From Nautilia profundicola AmH (lineage in GTDB: Bacteria > Campylobacterota > Campylobacteria > Campylobacterales > Nautiliaceae): DNA of 64,000 bases. Within the stretch, counting starts at the first letter, position 1. Each line of letters begins with the position of its first letter. Shown piece by piece: positions 8,940-18,604 of the stretch. The notes beneath the pieces are model-generated. The model saw only the letters and a program-made list of their open reading frames with translations. It was not told the DNA's origin and searched no databases. Position numbers and translations under genes: made by a program. The stretch is from the NCBI RefSeq assembly GCF_000021725.1, contig NC_012115.1:204501-268500 (forward strand), in the 5' to 3' direction.

Positions 8940-8945
8940 ATTATA
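8940..8945 (-). promoter_or_regulatory. Candidate corA promoter -10
   Basis: TATAAT on the minus strand, preceded by TTTG and a T-run, 77 nt upstream of the corA ATG. It places the probable transcript start at about 8933, so that the leader hairpin would be the first element of the mRNA. Confidence 0.45.
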
Positions 8946-8981
8946 CAAAAAAAAGTTAACTTATTTTTAACAACACTTACT

Positions 8982-8987
8982 TATAAT
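8982..8987 (+). promoter_or_regulatory. Candidate promoter -10 of the TPR/eptC/dgkA operon
   Basis: TATAAT 18 nt upstream of the ATG at 9006, in the region between divergent corA and the TPR gene. It would give a leader of about 10-12 nt containing the AAAAGGAA Shine-Dalgarno. Confidence 0.35.
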
Positions 8988-9005
8988 CTTAAAAAAGGAA
9001 AAAAA

Positions 9006-9458
9006 ATGAAAATCAGATACATTTTAATTTATACAATATTAACCATTACGTACGTAAATGCATATGATTTAAATAAAAAACCACAGATTATCGAATATAA
9101 AAAAGAAAAAAACTATAAAAAACTTATAAATCTTGCAAACAAATACGCTCTGGAAAAACAGATCGATAAAAGTTTAAACGCCGCAAAAGAAGCGTATGAA
9201 TGCAATAAAAAAAGCAAAGAAGCTCTTTTGATAATGGCGAGAATATATAATTTTAAAAAAGATTATGAAAACCTGCTTGATACCGCAAAAAAAATTGTTA
9301 AACTTTCACCGAAAAACTATCTTGGAAATATATATCTTGCAAATGCGTATATGCAAAAAGATAAATCAAAAGCCAAAGAAATTTTACTTGGCTTGTTAAA
9401 AAAACATCCCGAAGATAAGCAGATTTTGGATAAATTAAAGGTTTTGAATGAAGTTTAA
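9006..9458 (+). CDS. Exported TPR-repeat protein, first gene of the eptC operon
   Basis: 150-residue protein with an N-terminal signal sequence (MKIRYILIYTILTITYVNA, probable cleavage after VNA) followed by about three tetratricopeptide-like helix pairs. These are rich in Lys, Ala and Leu: SLNAAKEAYECNKKSKEAL, LLDTAKKIVKLSPKNYLG, IYLANAYMQKDKSKAKEIL. The ATG with SD AAAAGGAA is chosen although the frame is open about 100 nt upstream, since only this start gives a signal peptide. It overlaps eptC by 11 nt, implying coupled translation. TPR proteins act as protein-protein scaffolds; its partner may be periplasmic EptC, but that is inference. Confidence 0.75.
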   Translation: MKIRYILIYTILTITYVNAYDLNKKPQIIEYKKEKNYKKLINLANKYALEKQIDKSLNAAKEAYECNKKSKEALLIMARIYNFKKDYENLLDTAKKIVKLSPKNYLGNIYLANAYMQKDKSKAKEILLGLLKKHPEDKQILDKLKVLNEV

Positions 9459-11052
9459 GTTTGATATTAAGCTTACACAGACACAGTTGATTGTAATAAG
9501 TTCACTGTTTTTTGTACTGTTTGATAATTTTGTGTTTTTTAAGAAGTCTTACGAGGCTTTTCATAATCCGTTTTTTATTATCGGTCTTGGTGTTTTACTG
9601 TTTGTGGTGATTTCCACACTTTTATTGATAATTTCAAACAGGTTTATTATAAAGCCTTTGCTTATAATACTGTTTCTAACCTCATCCGCAGCAGCGTATT
9701 ATATGGCTGTATACGGAACTATAATCAATGACAATATGATTCAGAATATTTTTGAAACGGACAGTAAGGAAGTATATGATCTTTTGAGTGTCAAACTGTT
9801 TTTGTATCTCTTTTTTTTAGGAGTTTTACCGTCGTTGTTTGTATATAAGGTTAAGATAGTTAAAAACTCTTTAAAAAAAGAGCTCCTCTCAAGGCTTAAA
9901 CTGCTCGCTATTAATATTATTTTGGTACCTTTGCTATATGTGATATTTTCAAAATACTGGGTGAGCTTTTTTAGAATGCACAAAACTTTAAGAATGTATA
10001 CCAATCCGACTTTTTATATCTATTCTTTAGGTAAATATGTAAACGAAAAATATTTAACAAAACCTATGAAATTTAAACATATTGGACTTGACGCTAAAGT
10101 TGAAGAAAAAGGTAAGCCCAAACTTGTGATATTTGTATTGGGTGAAGCTGCGAGATATGATCATTTTTCACTAAACGGTTATGAAAGAGATACGAATGAA
10201 AATCTTGAAAAAATAAAAAAACTTATTAATTTCCCTGATGTGCATTCATGCGGAACCGAGACGGCGGTTAGTATTCCGTGTATGTTTTCACCGTATAACA
10301 GAAGCGATTATTCGGATAAAAAAGCCAAAAATACCGATTCCGTAATCGATGTAATAAACAGAGCGGGTGTGAATGTGCTCTGGAGGGAGAACAATTCCGA
10401 TTCCAAGGGTGTGGCGGTCAGAATTAAAAATTACGAAGATTTTACGCATGCGCACATAAAGCCGTACTGTAACGGTTTTGAGTGCCATGATGAGGTGCTT
10501 TTGTACAACCTGCAAAAATGGGTGGATGAGCATAATAATTCTAAGCCTATTTTTATTGTTTTACATCAAAAAGGTTCACACGGACCGGCATATTATAAAA
10601 GATATCCGAAAGAGTACGAAAAATACAAACCCGTATGTAAAAGTAACCAGCTTCAGGAGTGTAAACGTCAGGAAGTTGTAAACGCATACGACAATACCAT
10701 TGCGTATACGGATAAATTCTTAAGCGAAGTGATTGAGTTTTTGAAAAAAAATCAAAAAAATTATAGGGTTGCCATGTATTATATGGCTGATCACGGGGAG
10801 AGTCTGGGAGAAAACGGCATATATCTGCACGGCCTTCCTTATTTCATAGCTCCCGATGTTCAAAAACATCCTGCAAGCGTTGCATGGTTTGGTGATAATT
10901 TCGATATCAATATAAGCTGCGTGGAAAAACTCTCCAAAAACGCTTATACGCAGGATAATCTTTTCAGTACACTGCTCGGGCTTGTGGATGTAAAAACAAA
11001 AGTGTATAATCCTAAGATGGATATTTTTTATAAATGCAGGATTAAGAAATGA
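9448..11052 (+). CDS. eptC: Phosphoethanolamine transferase (EptA/EptC family)
   Basis: Membrane-anchored alkaline-phosphatase-superfamily enzyme that moves phosphoethanolamine from phosphatidylethanolamine onto lipid A or, in Campylobacter, also flagellar rod protein and glycans. 534 residues: five N-terminal membrane helices (about 1-175) and a periplasmic sulfatase-like domain. Metal and catalytic positions are recognisable: LGEAARYDHF (Glu), CGTETAVSIPCMFS (Thr nucleophile), LHQKGSHGPAYYKRYP, and YMADHGESLGENG (Asp-His). Paired cysteines match the disulfides of this family. It is followed by dgkA with a 4-nt overlap, as in Campylobacter jejuni. Flanked by an OmpR-type two-component system. 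Confidence 0.88.
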   Translation: MKFKFDIKLTQTQLIVISSLFFVLFDNFVFFKKSYEAFHNPFFIIGLGVLLFVVISTLLLIISNRFIIKPLLIILFLTSSAAAYYMAVYGTIINDNMIQNIFETDSKEVYDLLSVKLFLYLFFLGVLPSLFVYKVKIVKNSLKKELLSRLKLLAINIILVPLLYVIFSKYWVSFFRMHKTLRMYTNPTFYIYSLGKYVNEKYLTKPMKFKHIGLDAKVEEKGKPKLVIFVLGEAARYDHFSLNGYERDTNENLEKIKKLINFPDVHSCGTETAVSIPCMFSPYNRSDYSDKKAKNTDSVIDVINRAGVNVLWRENNSDSKGVAVRIKNYEDFTHAHIKPYCNGFECHDEVLLYNLQKWVDEHNNSKPIFIVLHQKGSHGPAYYKRYPKEYEKYKPVCKSNQLQECKRQEVVNAYDNTIAYTDKFLSEVIEFLKKNQKNYRVAMYYMADHGESLGENGIYLHGLPYFIAPDVQKHPASVAWFGDNFDINISCVEKLSKNAYTQDNLFSTLLGLVDVKTKVYNPKMDIFYKCRIKK

Positions 11053-11402
11053 AACCGGATTATCAGTTTTTTAAGAATTTCGCATATGCAAGAGCGGGGC
11101 TTAAAGAGGTTTTTCAAAAAGAGAAATCTTTTAGGCTTGAAGTGATGTTTTTTGTAATATTAAGCATTACGGCTTTAGTTTTGCCGTATCCCGTGTGGGC
11201 AAAGATTTTTTTAATAGCGAGTATGCTCGTGCCTCTTATTGTTGAGCTTCTCAATTCAGCAATCGAAAGAGTTGTGGATATGGTTACGAGTGAATATAAC
11301 GAGCTTGCCAAATATGCAAAAGATGCGGCGGCTGCGGCGGTTATGCTTTCTTTGACTTTTAGCGGTGTTGTTTGGCTGGGAGTCGTGATTTATTTTTGGT
11401 AG
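11049..11402 (+). CDS. dgkA: Diacylglycerol kinase DgkA
   Basis: Small trimeric inner-membrane lipid kinase, 117 residues with three predicted helices. Signature residues are present: ELLNSAIERVVD (the E-x-N-[ST]-A-I-E active-site helix) and KYAKDAAAAAV. It phosphorylates diacylglycerol to phosphatidic acid. Its 4-nt overlap with eptC makes sense because phosphoethanolamine transfer from PE releases diacylglycerol, which DgkA recycles. The 3' end overlaps the convergent histidine kinase gene by 13 nt. Confidence 0.92.
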   Translation: MKPDYQFFKNFAYARAGLKEVFQKEKSFRLEVMFFVILSITALVLPYPVWAKIFLIASMLVPLIVELLNSAIERVVDMVTSEYNELAKYAKDAAAAAVMLSLTFSGVVWLGVVIYFW

Positions 11403-12550
11403 AAAAATTCGATAATTGCTTCCACTCCGCTGTTACCGTCACTATTTAGTTTTATTTTACCGTTGTGAAGAGTTATAATGGATTTGACGATTGAAAGACC
11501 TAATCCGAAACCTTTTACCTTTTTGTTTCTGCTCTCGTCCACCCTGTAAAATTCGTCAAAAATAAACGGAAGTTTTTCTTTAGGTATTCCTATTCCGTTA
11601 TCTTTTAAAATTAATACTATTTTGTTTTTTTCTTTTTTAAGAATAATATCTATTTTCGAAGCTCCGTATTTTATAGAGTTTTCAATAAGGTTGGAAATAG
11701 CAATCATCAAAAGGGTTTTATCGCCTTTTAGTGTGTATTCTTCATCTTCAATGTCAAGGTTGATTGAGATTTTTTTAGAATATTTTTCAAACAGTTCTAA
11801 GATTATGTCTTCCAAATCTATTTCTTCGAAATTTTGTTTATTAAGGGAATCTTTTTTTGTAAGAAACAGAAGTTTGTCTGTTATTTCGTTGATATAATTT
11901 ATTTCGTTTAAAAGTGATTTTAAAAGGTCTTCATTGCATTCGTTACTCATTAAAGCTACTTCGATTTCACCTTTCATGATAGTAAGAGGTGTTTTAAGTT
12001 CATGAGAAACATTTGAATTGAAAATCTTTAGTCTTCTAAAAGATGCGTCGATATTGTTTGCTACTTTATCTATAAATTTATAACCTATTAAAAGTACTAT
12101 GAGATAAATAAACAGAGACACCGCTAAAGAGATTGTTTTTACAATTTGTATTTTATCGTCATTGCCGGATATAACCGTGGAAACCTGTATAATTTTTCCG
12201 TTTTTGACATAATTGTATATAAGCAGGGTTTCTTTCCCTGTGGACATGTCTATTTTTTTAGTAATAAAACCTTCAATGTTTTTTTTGTTTTTTTGCGTGA
12301 TGAAAGGATTTTTTTTGTCAATAATTCTAATAAAAAGAGGGTATACTTTATATTTGTGTTGTAGTTTTAAAAGAGTGTTTTTATTAAGCTTTTCATTGGA
12401 TATTTCAGTAGCTATTATTACAAGTTTGTCTTTTAGATGCATATTGAAAGAGCTTATCAAAAAAAATATCAAAGCTCCTTCAAATATAGCAATAATTAGA
12501 AATACAACTATGGCAAACTGAATAAAAAGGGTATTCCTTAGATTATTCAT
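11390..12550 (-). CDS. Sensor histidine kinase (PmrB-like context)
   Basis: Inner-membrane sensor kinase of 386 residues. TM1 covers about residues 10-33, TM2 about 145-165, with about 110 periplasmic residues in between. No clear HAMP. HisKA box SNVSHELKTPLTIMKGEIE carries the phosphoaccepting His; HATPase boxes are N (AISNLIENSIKYG), G1 (LKDNGIGIP), F (FDEFYRV) and G2 (GFGLGLSIVKSI). It overlaps its response-regulator gene by 8 nt. Located back to back with eptC-dgkA, it may control lipid A modification in the way PmrB does, but the signal is unknown. Confidence 0.88.
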   Translation of the reverse strand: MNNLRNTLFIQFAIVVFLIIAIFEGALIFFLISSFNMHLKDKLVIIATEISNEKLNKNTLLKLQHKYKVYPLFIRIIDKKNPFITQKNKKNIEGFITKKIDMSTGKETLLIYNYVKNGKIIQVSTVISGNDDKIQIVKTISLAVSLFIYLIVLLIGYKFIDKVANNIDASFRRLKIFNSNVSHELKTPLTIMKGEIEVALMSNECNEDLLKSLLNEINYINEITDKLLFLTKKDSLNKQNFEEIDLEDIILELFEKYSKKISINLDIEDEEYTLKGDKTLLMIAISNLIENSIKYGASKIDIILKKEKNKIVLILKDNGIGIPKEKLPFIFDEFYRVDESRNKKVKGFGLGLSIVKSIITLHNGKIKLNSDGNSGVEAIIEFFYQK

Positions 12551-13208
12551 CGCTAAGTTTGAATCCCATTCCTCTGTACGTTTTAATTAGTTTTTTGTCA
12601 AAATCTTTATCTATTTTTTTTCTTAAATGAGAAATATACACGTTTATTACGTTTGAATTTATTTCATCGTCCATTTCCCAAAGATTACTTTGAATCATAT
12701 CTGTGTTTACTATTTTGTTTTTGTTTATCATTAAATATTTTAGAAGCTCGAACTGTTTTGCTGTAAGTTCTATAAGTTTTCCGGCTCTTCTTACTTCTTT
12801 CGTTTCCGGGTTAAGTTCTAAATCCGCAACTCTGATAATGTTGTCATTTAAATTGTTGCTTCTTCTGTATAAAGCTTTTACCCTTGCTATTAATTCTTCA
12901 AACTCAAACGGTTTTGTAAGATAATCATCCGCAACGTTTAATCCTTCAACTTTATCCTCAATATCACTTTTTGCTGTTAAAATGAGTGCCGGAGTATTTT
13001 TTTCTTTTTTTAGTTTTTTAAGTAAATCAATACCGCTTATTTTAGGAAGCATCCAATCTACGATTAAAACGTCGTAATTATTGTTTTGAGCCATATATAG
13101 GCCTTCTTCACCGTCTTTTGCAATATCTATTCTGTAACCAATTTGTCTGAAAACTTTTTCTATGTTTTTTGCGATTTTTTCATCGTCTTCAATTAATAAA
13201 ATTTTCAT
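12543..13208 (-). CDS. OmpR-family response regulator
   Basis: Two-domain DNA-binding regulator of 221 residues. Receiver: acidic pair EDDEK near residue 8, phosphoacceptor Asp in VDWMLPKISGIDLL, LTAKSD Thr, and Lys in DYLTKPF. C-terminal winged helix (about 128-221) of the Trans_reg_C type with ELTAKQFELLKYL and NVYISHLRKKID. The ATG at 13208 is preferred over the one 21 nt upstream because AAGGAGCTC lies just before it. It is first in the operon, overlapping the kinase gene. Confidence 0.9.
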   Translation of the reverse strand: MKILLIEDDEKIAKNIEKVFRQIGYRIDIAKDGEEGLYMAQNNNYDVLIVDWMLPKISGIDLLKKLKKEKNTPALILTAKSDIEDKVEGLNVADDYLTKPFEFEELIARVKALYRRSNNLNDNIIRVADLELNPETKEVRRAGKLIELTAKQFELLKYLMINKNKIVNTDMIQSNLWEMDDEINSNVINVYISHLRKKIDKDFDKKLIKTYRGMGFKLSDE

Positions 13209-13286
13209 TTTGAGCTCCTTTATTGACATACTAATATTAAATTATACAAAGTTTAGTACAAAAATGTTAAAATTCGGTTAAAACAA

Positions 13287-13321
13287 ATTGAGAATGGAGA
13301 GTGGAGAATTGAGAATTGATA
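13287..13321 (+). repeat. Degenerate heptamer tandem repeat (ATTGAGA type), five units
   Basis: Five consecutive 7-nt units: ATTGAGA, ATGGAGA, GTGGAGA, ATTGAGA, ATTGATA. The same heptamer (as its reverse complement TCTCAAT) is repeated at 59915-59942. It lies in the divergent promoter region between the response regulator and tsaD, and has no coding role. Confidence 0.7.
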
Positions 13322-13409
13322 ATTTAAAAGCAATAACTAATATGTATTTTTTATTCTTCATTTATACTCTTTTTGTTACTTTCTTTCAGAATCTTAGGAA
13401 AGGGTATTT

Positions 13410-14393
13410 ATGATTTTATCAATAGAGAGTAGTTGCGACGATACATCTTTGGCGGTAATGGAAATTGATAGCAAAAAGCTTCTATTTCACAAAAAAATAT
13501 CCCAGGAAATTGAGCATTCCGTTTATGGAGGTGTTGTTCCTGAACTTGCAAGCAGACTGCACGCAAAAGCGCTTCCTAAGATTTTGGAAGAAACAAAAGA
13601 GTATTTTCCAAATCTAAAAGCGGTTGCCGTTACGAACGCACCCGGTCTTTCCGTGACGTTGCAAGAGGGTGTAATGATGGCCAAGGCTCTCAGTATAGCA
13701 CTTAATATTCCTCTTATCGGAGTTAATCATCTTGTGGGACATATTTATTCTCTTTTTATCGAAAAAGAAGAAATTAAACCGATGATGGTATTGCTTGTGA
13801 GCGGAGGACATACAAAAATACTCAACTTTAACGGTATTGAGAGTGTATGTGAAATCGCAACTACAATGGATGACAGTTTTGGAGAAAGTTTTGATAAAGT
13901 GGCTAAAATGCTTGGGCTCGGATATCCCGGAGGTCCGGTTATAGAAAATTTGGCTAAAAAAGGAAGTGATATTGTACCTCTTCCCCTACCGCTTAGAAAT
14001 TCTCCGGAAATAGCGTTTAGCTATTCCGGGATTAAAAACGCCGTAAGACTTGCGATTGAAAGCGGGAAATATAAGCCCGAAGATATAGCCGCATCTTTTC
14101 AGAATAAAGCCATAGAACACCTTACGTTTATGTGTAAAAGAGCAATTAAAAAACATAAACCTGAAAATTTTGCAATCGTGGGCGGGGCGAGCGCCAATCT
14201 TAAATTAAGGGAAGAGTTTGAAAAACTCTCACAAAAATTCGGCTTTAAACTTTTATATCCTGAAATGAAATTTACTTCCGACAATGCCGCTATGATTGCA
14301 AGAGCCGCGGTTGAGATGTATAAAAAAGGAATGTTTTTAAACTATAAAGATATAAAAATTATTCCGAGGGTGGATTTTGACAAATGTCATTAA
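13410..14393 (+). CDS. tsaD: tRNA N6-threonylcarbamoyladenosine transferase TsaD
   Basis: Universal Kae1/Qri7/YgjD ASKHA-fold enzyme, 327 residues, that transfers the threonylcarbamoyl group to A37 of ANN-decoding tRNAs. Visible motifs: [16 protein letters not shown] at the N-terminus, the metal-binding HxxxH as [18 protein letters not shown] (phosphate 2), [22 protein letters not shown] and the C-terminal TSDNAAMIA. Start ATG has SD AGGAAAGGG. It stands alone, ahead of rpsU on the other strand. Confidence 0.95.
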   Translation: MILSIESSCDDTSLAVMEIDSKKLLFHKKISQEIEHSVYGGVVPELASRLHAKALPKILEETKEYFPNLKAVAVTNAPGLSVTLQEGVMMAKALSIALNIPLIGVNHLVGHIYSLFIEKEEIKPMMVLLVSGGHTKILNFNGIESVCEIATTMDDSFGESFDKVAKMLGLGYPGGPVIENLAKKGSDIVPLPLPLRNSPEIAFSYSGIKNAVRLAIESGKYKPEDIAASFQNKAIEHLTFMCKRAIKKHKPENFAIVGGASANLKLREEFEKLSQKFGFKLLYPEMKFTSDNAAMIARAAVEMYKKGMFLNYKDIKIIPRVDFDKCH

Positions 14394-14439
14394 TGAGTAT
14401 TAATATTTTAATATGCTGAGTGTTATTATAATTATAAAT

Positions 14440-14452
14440 AGTGACAGACACT
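14440..14452 (+). repeat. Dispersed intergenic palindrome, copy 2
   Basis: AGTGACAGACACT, a GTGNCNGNCAC element with matching outer A/T. It lies between the convergent tsaD and rpsU genes. Identical 13-mer at 43885-43897. Confidence 0.65.
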
Positions 14453-14483
14453 ATAAAGTGATAAAAAAGAAAGAAAGCAGAAA

Positions 14484-14696
14484 TTATAATCTGCTTTCGT
14501 ATCTTCTAAGCATCCAAAGTTTTCTAAGGATTTTTTTACGAGTCGCGATTTTTTCTTTTTTACGTCTTTCGCTCGGCGGCTCGTAGAATCTTCTTTTTCT
14601 AAGTTCTACTACGATCAGGTTACGATCAACCTGTCTTTTGAACTTTCTGTAAGCAGATTCGAAATCTTCGCCTTGATGTACTACGATTCCTGGCAC
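14484..14696 (-). CDS. rpsU: 30S ribosomal protein S21
   Basis: Small basic ribosomal protein, 70 residues: [18 protein letters not shown] at the start, REL-type basic core, and the MLRRYESRL ending characteristic of Campylobacterota S21. I choose the GTG at 14696, which gives PGIVVHQ directly after the initiator and is preceded by AAAGGTGG with 8 nt spacing; two in-frame GTG codons further upstream overlap that SD. The promoter has an extended -10 at 14737-14732. Confidence 0.95.
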   Translation of the reverse strand: MPGIVVHQGEDFESAYRKFKRQVDRNLIVVELRKRRFYEPPSERRKKEKIATRKKILRKLWMLRRYESRL

Positions 14697-14731
14697 TGCT
14701 CTCACCACCTTTCGTTTTTTTTGTGAATGGA

Positions 14732-14740
14732 ATTATAGCA
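14732..14740 (-). promoter_or_regulatory. rpsU promoter, extended -10
   Basis: TGCTATAAT on the minus strand, 36-44 nt upstream of the rpsU GTG: a clean TGnTATAAT extended -10. Confidence 0.6.
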
Positions 14741-14857
14741 AAAAATACTGAAAATTAAAAAATTGTTATAACATTGTGATTAAAACTGTAATTTAAATTT
14801 AAAAAATTATTGGAATTTCAACGGGTTTTAACGTTTAATTCTATATGTCCTTTTTGA

Positions 14858-14863
14858 TATAAT
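14858..14863 (+). promoter_or_regulatory. Candidate pyrG promoter -10
   Basis: TATAAT 20 nt before the pyrG ATG, giving a short leader with SD AAAAAGG. Confidence 0.45.
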
Positions 14864-14883
14864 TTCAATTAAAAAGGTGCTAA

Positions 14884-16521
<1,638 letters not shown>

Positions 16522-16524
16522 TTT

Positions 16525-18087
16525 ATGCTTACAAAAGCAAAAATCAGAGAAATTTTATCCAACCGTATTGAAGAGCTGAGCTCTTCCAATCTTCCTCATT
16601 TTTTACTACTGAGCGATATAAAAAAAGCTTCAAAAAGAGTAGTTAACGCAATTAAAAATAAAGAAAAAATAGTTGTTGTCGGTGATTATGATGTTGACGG
16701 TGTTAGCAGTAGTGCTATAATGAAACTTTTTTTTGAAAAAATAAAATTTGATATAGAAGTCGTAATACCAGACAGGTTCAAAGACGGATACGGTTTGACT
16801 CCTGGACTTCTTGAAAGAATTGAAGCGGATTTGATTATTACCGTAGATAACGGTATTACGAGTTTTGAAGCGGCGGAAATATGTAAGCAAAAAAGGGTTG
16901 ATTTAATTATAACAGACCACCATACGCCTTTAATAATGGACAAAGTAAAATGTAATATGGAAAATGAAGAAAGATTTAAACTTCCGGATGCGTATGCAAT
17001 TATTAATCCCAAAACATCACCCGATTTTCCTTTTAAAGAGATATGCGGTGCCGAGGTTGCATGGTATCTGTGTGCGGCTATAAAATCAGAAATGAAATTA
17101 AAGATAGATTTGAGAGAATTTACCGACATTTTGGCAATAGCGATTATTGCGGATGTTATGCCGCTTACGCATATGAATAGAACTCTTGTAAATATGGGAC
17201 TTAAACGCTTGAATAAAGCTGTAAAGCCGTTTTCAAAAGCTTTAAAAAGATTTTTTAATAAAGATTTCAAAGCCGAAGATATTGCTTTTCAGATAGCACC
17301 GAGATTGAATGCAGCCGGAAGAATGTTTCATGCAGGTGTGGCTTATGAGTTTTTAATCAGTAAAAACGAACAAAAAGCTTTTGATTTATTGATGGAACTT
17401 GATGGACTTAATAATTTAAGAAAAGAGACGGAAAAAGAGGCAGTTGAATCTATTGAAGAAATTACGGATGATTTTATCATTGTAAAAGGCGATTTTCACG
17501 AAGGTGTTGTCGGAATAATTGCGAGCAGGCTTGTACATAAATATAAAAAACCGGCAATTGTTTTTTGTGAAAATAACGGAATTTTAAAGGGAAGTGGCAG
17601 GAGCCTTGGTAATATCGATATTTTTTCTTTGGTTAATGAATGTAAAGAACTTTTAGAAGGATTCGGCGGGCATAAAATGGCATGCGGGCTTTCTTTAAAA
17701 GAGGAAAATTTTGAAGAATTAAAAAAAGTTCTCAATAATAAAATTTCCAAATATTCGAAAGACGATTTTTTTATAGAGGATTATGTATTGGGTGAGCTGC
17801 CTTTTAAGGAGATAGATATTGAGCTTTTAGATATACTCCAGGAGTTTGAGCCTTTTGGTGAAGGAAATCCCAAACCTAAATTCATAGCAAACGCTAAAAT
17901 AGAGCATGTCCAGAATTTAAAAGAAAATCATTTTAAGTTAATTCTTTCCCAAGACGATATTGTTTTACCTGCGGTGATTTTCAGGTTTGAAGGTGAGTTT
18001 AAAGATAGTTTATATTTTAAATTTAGTATTAATGAAAACAGTTACTACGGCAGAAGTGTTCAATTAATGATTGAGGAGATATTATGA
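16525..18087 (+). CDS. recJ: Single-stranded-DNA-specific exonuclease RecJ
   Basis: DHH-superfamily 5'-3' ssDNA exonuclease used in RecFOR recombination and mismatch repair, 520 residues, slightly shorter than the 577 of E. coli. Motifs: VVGDYDVDGVSSSAIM (motif I), ITVDNGI (II), LIITDHHTP (DHH, III), AIIADVMPLT (IV), and in the DHHA1 part GSGRS and GFGGHKMACGLSL. The C-terminal OB fold (ILQEFEPFGEGNPKP onward) is present. It overlaps the next gene by 4 nt. Confidence 0.94.
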   Translation: MLTKAKIREILSNRIEELSSSNLPHFLLLSDIKKASKRVVNAIKNKEKIVVVGDYDVDGVSSSAIMKLFFEKIKFDIEVVIPDRFKDGYGLTPGLLERIEADLIITVDNGITSFEAAEICKQKRVDLIITDHHTPLIMDKVKCNMENEERFKLPDAYAIINPKTSPDFPFKEICGAEVAWYLCAAIKSEMKLKIDLREFTDILAIAIIADVMPLTHMNRTLVNMGLKRLNKAVKPFSKALKRFFNKDFKAEDIAFQIAPRLNAAGRMFHAGVAYEFLISKNEQKAFDLLMELDGLNNLRKETEKEAVESIEEITDDFIIVKGDFHEGVVGIIASRLVHKYKKPAIVFCENNGILKGSGRSLGNIDIFSLVNECKELLEGFGGHKMACGLSLKEENFEELKKVLNNKISKYSKDDFFIEDYVLGELPFKEIDIELLDILQEFEPFGEGNPKPKFIANAKIEHVQNLKENHFKLILSQDDIVLPAVIFRFEGEFKDSLYFKFSINENSYYGRSVQLMIEEIL

Positions 18088-18545
18088 AACATTCTATATT
18101 CAAGGCGTTAAATGATCAGGAAGTTGAAGAAATATTGCCTTATTTTGAAGAAAAGCATATAGCAAAAGACACTTTTATTGTGAAAGAAGGTGAGTATTCC
18201 GATACCGCTTTTTTACTTGTAGATGGTGAAGTTTCGGTGATTAAAGAAACAATATATAAAGATGATTATATTGTAACGGATATTAAAGCAGGCGGTGATG
18301 AGTTTTTTGGAGAAGTTAATTTAATAGACAGAGGGCTTGTAACATCTACTATTAAAGCTAAAAGTGACTGTGAAATTTTACAAATATCCCATAATGATTT
18401 TATTAATATGATGGATGAAAAACCTACAATTGCAGTAAAATTATTATGGGTGATCGCTTATGATATTTCTAAACATTTAAGAAAAGCCGATAGTGACGTT
18501 ATTACTCTTTTTAACGCATTTGTAGAAGTTGTTGAGAATGATTGA
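18084..18545 (+). CDS. Cyclic nucleotide-binding-domain protein
   Basis: Single cNMP-binding jelly-roll domain of 153 residues without any DNA-binding helix-turn-helix. The pattern IVKEGEYSDTAFLLVDGEVSVIKE, then DEFFGEVNLID and TSTIKAKSDCEILQISHNDF, matches the CAP_ED fold, with FGEV in place of the FGE phosphate-binding cassette. The last 30 residues form a helix like the dimer helix of CRP proteins. It overlaps recJ by ATGA. Such stand-alone modules bind cAMP-type ligands or only act structurally; no partner is evident. Confidence 0.75.
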   Translation: MKHSIFKALNDQEVEEILPYFEEKHIAKDTFIVKEGEYSDTAFLLVDGEVSVIKETIYKDDYIVTDIKAGGDEFFGEVNLIDRGLVTSTIKAKSDCEILQISHNDFINMMDEKPTIAVKLLWVIAYDISKHLRKADSDVITLFNAFVEVVEND

Positions 18546-18604
18546 GATATAAAAGTTGCAAGAATGTTGATTGAAATACAAAGAATGTTTAATAACGGAG
18601 AGAT

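Noticed and set aside
8952-8970. TTAACTTATTTTTAAC as a dif-like Xer site
   Set aside because: Too short and without the two 11-bp arms expected of dif; it is ordinary AT-rich promoter DNA.
16686-17270. Long open frame of 194 codons antisense to recJ
   Set aside because: It lies wholly inside well-conserved recJ on the other strand, has no SD and its composition mirrors recJ codons; it is a shadow frame.
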